Source: an uncultured Oscillospiraceae bacterium (GTDB taxonomy: Bacteria > Bacillota > Clostridia > Oscillospirales > Oscillospiraceae). Taken from it: a stretch of DNA of 64,000 nt. Positions within the stretch are counted from its first letter, which is position 1. Each line of letters begins with the position of its first letter. Made by a program: the position numbers and the translations under genes. The stretch lies in NCBI GenBank assembly GCA_900757655.1, contig CAAEOT010000039.1, positions 1 through 64,000 on the forward strand, read 5' to 3'. The notes under the pieces are model-generated. The model was not told where the DNA came from. It searched no databases and saw only the letters and a list, made by a program, of their open reading frames with translations. Positions 59,360 to 64,000 of this stretch are shown piece by piece.

Positions 59360-60406
59360 ATGAACGGTTATGGAATCATTGCCCCCAATACGTTCGGCAA
59401 GATCACTGGTGCCCCGGAGCCCATTTGCGAACCCATGGACGCCATCGCCGAAGCCGTTGCCTGGGCGACCTGCACCTCGGACCCGCATCAGGTACACGCC
59501 GGCCTTCCGGCCGGTCTGATTCTCGGCCACGAGGTCGTGGCCCGGCTCGTGAAAGTCGGCTCCATGGTCAAAGACTTCAAGGTCGGCGACATTGTCTGCG
59601 TCGGCGCGGTCACGCCGGACTGGACTTGGCCGAACTGCCAGGATAACATCCATCAGGACGCCAACGGCGCGGCGCAGGGCATGAACTGGTGCGTGACCGA
59701 AAACGGCACCTTCGCCGAGCGCTTCCGCATCCGTCAGGTCGACTGCAACGCGACCTATATCCCCAAGGGGCTGACCTATGAGCACGCACTGATGGCCTCT
59801 GACATGGTCACGACCGGCTTTCACGGCGTGGAAATGGCGCACGTGACCTGGGGCGACACGGTTGTCGTCATGGGCATCGGCCCGGTGGGTCTGATGTCCG
59901 TTGCAGGCAGCGCGCTGCGCGGCGCCGGCAGGATTATCGCCATTGGCCGCCGCCCGATCACGCTCGAGCTCGCCAAAGAATACGGCGCGACGGATGTGCT
60001 CAATTACATGGACGGTCCAATTGATGAGCAGGTGCTGGAACTCACCGGCGGCGTTGCGCCCGACTGCTGCATCACCACCGGCGGCACGAATGACACCTTC
60101 GCCCGTTGCCTGAAGATGGTCAAGCCGAACGGCATCGTCTCCAACCTGCAGGCACAGACGTTCGACACCGAGATCCCCGGTATGTACACGCTCTACTGGC
60201 AGTCTCATAAGCAGGTCAACGGCGGCCTGTGCCCCGGCGGCCGCAAACGTATGCAGCGTCTGCTGTCGATCATGGAAGCCGGTCGCCTCGATCCGACCAA
60301 GCTCATCACGCACCGCTTCCACGGCATGGAGCACATCATGGACGCCTACAACATGATGGACGTCAAACCGGATGACATGGTCAAGCCTGTCATCTACAAC
60401 GACTGA
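59360..60406 (+). CDS. NADP-type zinc secondary alcohol dehydrogenase
   Basis: 348 aa. Closely resembles the isopropanol dehydrogenase of Clostridium beijerinckii over its whole length: ATCTSDPH with Zn ligand C38, LGHEVVA with H57, ASDMVTTGFHG with D148, GIGPVGLMSVAGSALRGAGRIIAIG, KQVNGGLCPGG. The four-Cys structural zinc lobe is absent, as in that enzyme. The GRRP after strand 2 fits NADPH use. It interconverts a secondary alcohol and a ketone, probably as part of the same pathway as the SDR and enoate reductase. Confidence 0.93.
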   Translation: MNGYGIIAPNTFGKITGAPEPICEPMDAIAEAVAWATCTSDPHQVHAGLPAGLILGHEVVARLVKVGSMVKDFKVGDIVCVGAVTPDWTWPNCQDNIHQDANGAAQGMNWCVTENGTFAERFRIRQVDCNATYIPKGLTYEHALMASDMVTTGFHGVEMAHVTWGDTVVVMGIGPVGLMSVAGSALRGAGRIIAIGRRPITLELAKEYGATDVLNYMDGPIDEQVLELTGGVAPDCCITTGGTNDTFARCLKMVKPNGIVSNLQAQTFDTEIPGMYTLYWQSHKQVNGGLCPGGRKRMQRLLSIMEAGRLDPTKLITHRFHGMEHIMDAYNMMDVKPDDMVKPVIYND

Positions 60407-60413
60407 TTTTTCA

Positions 60414-60448
60414 GGCTCTCCGGTCGGGGCAGCCCCGGCCGGAGAGCC
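60414..60448 (+). repeat. Strong hairpin inside the operon, between the ADH and the YkvI-like gene
   Basis: GGCTCTCCGG pairs with CCGGAGAGCC around an inner CGGGG/CCCCG stem with a three-base loop. There is no T-run after it, so it is more likely an mRNA stabiliser/processing element or a leaky attenuator than a full stop. Confidence 0.6.
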
Positions 60449-60482
60449 GCCAAGCTACGGCTTTCTGAAATAAGGTGAACAC

Positions 60483-61646
60483 ATGAAACAATCATTCTGG
60501 AAGACAATCAGCGGCCCATTCTCCGTCGCGAGCGTTTACGTCGGCGCGCTGGTCGGCCCCGCCCTTGTCGCCGGTACCTACGCCACGGTCTTTTATCTGT
60601 CCAACGGCTGTAACTCGCTGTGGCTCCCGTTTCTGGCGTGCGGCATCGTCGGCCTGATGTGCCTGAGCGCGGCCGAGATCATCCGTCACTATAAAATATA
60701 CGAATACGGTGCGCTGTCCAAAAAGGTATACGGCGGAAAGCGCATCTTCACGATCCTCTTTGATATCTACGTCTTTCTATCCAACGTCGTCGGCACGTCG
60801 ATCATCCTGAACATGTCCGGCACGTTCCTCACCGAGCTGACCGGCGTCTCGACCATCGTCGGCATGATCCTGATTGCCATCATCACGGTCATTCTCGTCA
60901 AATACCGCGACAAACTCATCCGGTACGCCAACTCCATCATGACCATTGTCCTGCTGGTCGGCTTTGTCGTGATCTCACTTCTGGTCGTCTACCTGTTCGG
61001 GCCGCAGGTCAAGGCCCTGCTCTCGTCCTGGTATGTTCCGGAGGGCGTGTCGATCTGGAGCGGCCTGTGGAGCTGCTGCAAGTATGCGTTTGCTTCCAGT
61101 GCCTTTGCGCTGACCATGTGCTGCGTGGAACAGCCCATTGAAACGCACAAGCAGAGCTGCCTGCTGGGAATCTTCATTCTCATCCTCGGCGGTTTGCTGC
61201 AGGCCATCAGCTGCTTCACCTTCCTGCCGTTCGTCGACGAAGTCATGAACGATCCGCTGCCGCTCGTGTACGTCATGAACAACTACCTGAGCGCGGCCTA
61301 TCCCTGGATCCGCACCTGCTACTACATCCTCATGCTGCTGGCGATCGTGTCGTCCACCATCCCGGCGACCTACATGATCTCCTCCCGCTACCAGTCGGCG
61401 CTCAAGTTCATCCCGGCACTGAAAACGGACAATAGCCGCAACATCGTGGCCGCCATCCTGTTTATGGTCATCTGCACGCTGATCGGCGCGCTCGGTCTGA
61501 CGAACCTCGCCAACACGGGCCTGACGATCGTGTCCTACATTGGCATGCCGCTGGTGGTCATTCCGCTGTTCTTCATCTGGCCGCAGCGCACGCGCAAATT
61601 CCGCCAGGCGGAGCGCGAGCGGGCTGCCGGAGAGCAGAAATCCTGA
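60483..61646 (+). CDS. YkvI-like membrane transporter
   Basis: 387 aa with about ten membrane helices; start MKQSFWKTISGPFSVASVYVGALVGPALVAG (in part), the APC-fold beginning typical of the YkvI group. Function unestablished. Last gene of the operon, behind a hairpin, so it may be expressed at a lower level. It gives the cluster two unrelated transporters. Confidence 0.75.
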   Translation: MKQSFWKTISGPFSVASVYVGALVGPALVAGTYATVFYLSNGCNSLWLPFLACGIVGLMCLSAAEIIRHYKIYEYGALSKKVYGGKRIFTILFDIYVFLSNVVGTSIILNMSGTFLTELTGVSTIVGMILIAIITVILVKYRDKLIRYANSIMTIVLLVGFVVISLLVVYLFGPQVKALLSSWYVPEGVSIWSGLWSCCKYAFASSAFALTMCCVEQPIETHKQSCLLGIFILILGGLLQAISCFTFLPFVDEVMNDPLPLVYVMNNYLSAAYPWIRTCYYILMLLAIVSSTIPATYMISSRYQSALKFIPALKTDNSRNIVAAILFMVICTLIGALGLTNLANTGLTIVSYIGMPLVVIPLFFIWPQRTRKFRQAERERAAGEQKS

Positions 61647-61820
61647 CATCCACTCCTCCCCCGCCGGTCTCTGTATGCCGGACCGGTGCAGATAAAACCC
61701 GCGCACCCCTTCACTCCCTTCTTTCAACAGGCATACTCGTCCATACAGCAGTTGTGTCCGGCATCCTTCCCGGCGTACATTCCTTGAACGCGTCACACCA
61801 GCACGGACACAGCTGCAAAA

Positions 61821-61855
61821 GAGCCGCAGGCATACCCTGCGGCTCTTTCCTTTTT
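61821..61855. terminator. Terminator between the SDR operon and the XRE/membrane gene
   Basis: AGAGCCGCAGG, five-base loop, CCTGCGGCTCT then TTCCTTTTT; usable from both sides. The remaining ~170 bases after 61646 hold nothing I can name. Confidence 0.8.
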
Positions 61856-61874
61856 CTATTCCCCTGCAGGCACA

Positions 61875-62855
61875 TCATTTTCGGATCCCGCGCACGAGCG
61901 CCATGACTGCGCCGTAGAGCACACCCGCGACTGCCCAGAGGACCCATGTGTCCTGCGGCTGCGCATCCCACCACGGACCGAACGTCCAGAGCAGGTACGC
62001 CGCCGTAACCGTGAGCCAGTAGATGCTGCTGATTGCGCCAACAACACCGTTTTGCCGCTTGCGCGGCCGGACATAGTCGCCCTCTTCGAGCAGCCGGTCC
62101 ATCGCCGCCTGATACACGCCGCCATAGACAAACAACGCACTGCCGAGACCCGCAAATACGAGCAGCAGACAGACCGCCGCAACATACAGCAGATCCGGCC
62201 CGTTCAGACAGACGGCGATAAACAGCGGCACCGCTGACAGGATGCACAGCACCGTGCCCGCGACCTTTCCACGCGTGTGCTCCGGTGCAGCCGCCGCCCG
62301 GCGCTCACGCACCATGCCGGTCACACCGTAGGCCGTCTCAAACGGCTCGGTCTCCAAAAAAGCATACGCTTTCACCTGCGCGGCGCACGTGATGAACACC
62401 GCCACCGCAGCCGCCACAAGCATCAGCAGCACGCACAGACCGATGCCCACCGCCGCATTTTCCGAGAGGGCCGCGCCCGGCCGGTCGCTGAGCGCGGCAA
62501 GCAAAAGCAGCGCCACCGGTGAGAGCACACACAGCAGCGTCGCCGCCGCGAGTTTCGGCGCGGCCGCCCGCCGCAGCGACAGATAGTCCGCCGCCTGCTC
62601 CATCGTCACGCAGCGCAGCGGCGCATCCGGCTCACTCTGAGCCGGTTCCGGCTCGCCGAGCTCTTCTTTTAACAAGTAGTCGGTCGTGACGCCGAACAGG
62701 CGGCTCATCTGCACGACCTTCTGCATATCGGGCACGGACTGCGCACCCTCCCACTTCGACACCGACTGGCGCGAAACGCCCAGCTGCGCCGCCAGCTCCT
62801 CCTGCGACCAGCCGGCGCGCTTGCGCAAGGTCATGATCTTCTCTGCCAATATCAT
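61875..62855 (-). CDS. XRE-family regulator with C-terminal membrane domain
   Basis: 326 aa from ATG 62855, with GGGAGG upstream. HTH_3 at residues 1-65 (TLRKRAGWSQEELAAQLGVSRQSVSKWE), a linker, then six or so membrane helices from ~residue 95 to the end (e.g. LAAATLLCVLSPVALLLLAALS; VGIGLCVLLMLVAAAVAVFIT). Such membrane-tied XRE proteins are common next to ABC exporters in Clostridia. It is divergent from the BceA-like gene, which it may control. Confidence 0.85.
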   Translation of the reverse strand: MILAEKIMTLRKRAGWSQEELAAQLGVSRQSVSKWEGAQSVPDMQKVVQMSRLFGVTTDYLLKEELGEPEPAQSEPDAPLRCVTMEQAADYLSLRRAAAPKLAAATLLCVLSPVALLLLAALSDRPGAALSENAAVGIGLCVLLMLVAAAVAVFITCAAQVKAYAFLETEPFETAYGVTGMVRERRAAAAPEHTRGKVAGTVLCILSAVPLFIAVCLNGPDLLYVAAVCLLLVFAGLGSALFVYGGVYQAAMDRLLEEGDYVRPRKRQNGVVGAISSIYWLTVTAAYLLWTFGPWWDAQPQDTWVLWAVAGVLYGAVMALVRGIRK

Positions 62856-63098
62856 AAGAGATTTCCTCCCGTGTTGGTTTTCCGTTTCCGGTTGCGAACA
62901 GAATACCAGATTGGCCGGTTGCACGCCACCAAGGCGACTGTCAAATGTGTTAACCGGCGGTTGCAGAGCCATAATCTCAGCATATCCTGCCGCCGCGCAG
63001 CTGTCAAGCCGGGCAGGCAAAACCTTTCAGCCACTGTAAGTGGATTTTGCGCGCCGGGTGTTGTACCATGGCAGCAGAAAGCAAAGGAGGTACATGCA

Positions 63099-63872
63099 AT
63101 GGAACCCATTCTCGAAATTGCAGCCCTGAAAAAATATTACGGCAAGGAGCCGAATCTGACCCGCGCGCTCGACGGCATCTCGTTTCAGGTCATGCCGGGC
63201 GAGTTTCTCGGCATCATGGGCAGCAGCGGCTCGGGCAAATCGACACTGCTCAACTGCATCGCGACCGTCATCGCACCGACCGGCGGCGCCGTCGCCCTGC
63301 ACGGCAAGTGCATCACGACGCTGCACGGCAAGGCGCTCGCCGACTACCGCGGCAAGGAGATCGGCTACCTGTTTCAGAACTTTGAGCTCATCGACAACCT
63401 CACCGGGCGGGAGAACATCCTCCTGCCGCTGGCGCTGCACAGCGTATCCGAGACCGAGAGCCGTGCCCGACTGCAAAAGCTCGCCGATTACCTCGAGGTG
63501 ACGGATGTGCTCGACAAGTTCCCGGCGCAGATGTCCGGCGGACAGAAGCAGCGCATCGCAGCGGCGCGCGCACTCATTCTCGACCCCGAGATCGTGCTGG
63601 CGGACGAACCGACCGGCGCGCTCGACTCGAAAAACGCACGCTCGCTCATGGAAAAGCTCTCCGGCCTGAACGCGGACGCCGGCACGACCATCCTCATGGT
63701 CACGCACGACTGCAACGCGGCGAGCTACTGCAAGCGCATTCTCTTCATTCAGGACGGCGTGCTCTTCCACGAGCTGCGGCGCGACGTGCCGGACGAGACG
63801 CAGCAGGCATTTTACGGGCGCATCCTGGCCGTCATGGCGCAGCTGGGAGGGGGCAGTGCGAATGTTCTCTGA
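63099..63872 (+). CDS. BceA/MacB-type ABC transporter ATPase
   Basis: 257 aa from ATG 63099 (AAAGGAGG upstream). Walker A GSSGSGKST, Q-loop YLFQNFELI, signature MSGGQKQR, Walker B ILDPEIVLADEPTGALD, H-loop VTHDC: the BceA/LolD/MacB subfamily that drives FtsX-like permeases. Pairs with the next gene for antimicrobial peptide resistance or lipid/peptide export. A CCACT-GTA-AGTGG palindrome (~63029) lies in the upstream gap. Confidence 0.93.
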   Translation: MEPILEIAALKKYYGKEPNLTRALDGISFQVMPGEFLGIMGSSGSGKSTLLNCIATVIAPTGGAVALHGKCITTLHGKALADYRGKEIGYLFQNFELIDNLTGRENILLPLALHSVSETESRARLQKLADYLEVTDVLDKFPAQMSGGQKQRIAAARALILDPEIVLADEPTGALDSKNARSLMEKLSGLNADAGTTILMVTHDCNAASYCKRILFIQDGVLFHELRRDVPDETQQAFYGRILAVMAQLGGGSANVL

Positions 63873-64000
63873 ACTTGTTGCACGCAACAGCCGCCGCAGT
63901 CGCCGGGAAAACGGGCTGTTTTTCACGTCGCTGCTCATCTCGATCGTCGCGTTTTACATCATCCTCTCCCTGTCGCATCAGGACGTGATGGTGTTCCTCC
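63862..64000 (+). CDS. BceB-like FtsX-family ABC permease, N-terminal part (runs off the window)
   Basis: ATG 63862 overlaps the ATPase stop; GGAGG lies ~11 bases upstream. The visible 46 residues start MFSELVARNSRRSRRENG and continue into the first membrane helix (FFTSLLISIVAFYIILSLS), then SHQDVMVF. This is the usual start of Clostridial BceB-type permeases, which have ten helices and a large extracellular loop. Confidence 0.88.
   Translation, partial: MFSELVARNSRRSRRENGLFFTSLLISIVAFYIILSLSHQDVMVFL

Noticed and set aside
55243..61646. Classical bai (bile-acid 7-dehydroxylation) operon
   Set aside because: Only the SDR and enoate reductase types match. The CoA ligase, CoA transferase and 7-dehydratase are missing, and a sec-ADH and YkvI-like transporter are present instead.

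Overview
The window looks like the chromosome of a GC-rich, anaerobic, probably gut-dwelling member of the Bacillota, class Clostridia (Oscillospiraceae-like). Four things point there: the gdpP-rplI-dnaB gene order, a bacterial V-type ATPase operon in the ntpFIKECGABD order, Bacillota-type promoters (TTGACA/TATAAT, mostly 17 bp spacers) with AGGAGG ribosome binding sites, and old-yellow-enzyme/SDR/secondary-alcohol-dehydrogenase genes. The family-level call is inference.

Layout. 1-6.1 kb is an accessory island. It holds the 3' end of a type III restriction gene, a two-gene Lamassu-like defence module (DUF4297 nuclease plus SMC-like ATPase) that is visibly more AT-rich than the rest, a DUF4143 ATPase, and about 0.75 kb of non-coding DNA full of inverted repeats. 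6.2-7.6 kb is a minus-strand cluster of tiny Cys-rich (zinc-ribbon-like) proteins, one frameshifted by a 13-bp tandem duplication, divergent from a small XRE regulator. 7.5-15.8 kb is core housekeeping on the minus strand (gdpP, rplI, dnaB, tilS, hpt, ftsH) plus a gamma-carbonic-anhydrase-like gene. 15.9-17 kb has a sugar nucleotidyltransferase that ends in what looks like a remnant of a phosphomannomutase domain. 17-25.7 kb is the complete V-type ATPase, whose K subunit keeps the known Na+ ligands.

26-41.3 kb mixes single genes and small operons: an acyltransferase-like protein that lacks the catalytic His, prfC, a patatin, a YgjP-like peptidase, endonuclease IV, a ThrE-type exporter, a CadC/HMA/P-type ATPase metal-efflux operon, mnmA with a glycosyltransferase and GtrA, a DUF975 protein, tRNA-Leu(CAG), and a CaCA antiporter behind a yybP-ykoY (Mn2+) riboswitch. 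41.3-45.7 kb is an unusual LRR-AAA-VWA three-gene operon. 45.9-50 kb carries a second ftsH followed by a DUF1538 membrane protein and a double P-II-like protein. 50.1-52.3 kb is an FAD/Rieske oxidoreductase overlapping a tocopherol-cyclase-like gene.

52.2-61.7 kb is the most metabolically interesting stretch. Two PucR-type regulators are divergent from a five-gene operon: SDR, flavin/Fe-S enoate reductase, MFS transporter, NADP-type secondary alcohol dehydrogenase and YkvI-like transporter. It is probably an inducible pathway that imports and reduces an enone/ketone-type substrate. The right end holds an XRE/membrane regulator divergent from a BceAB-like ABC exporter that runs off the edge.
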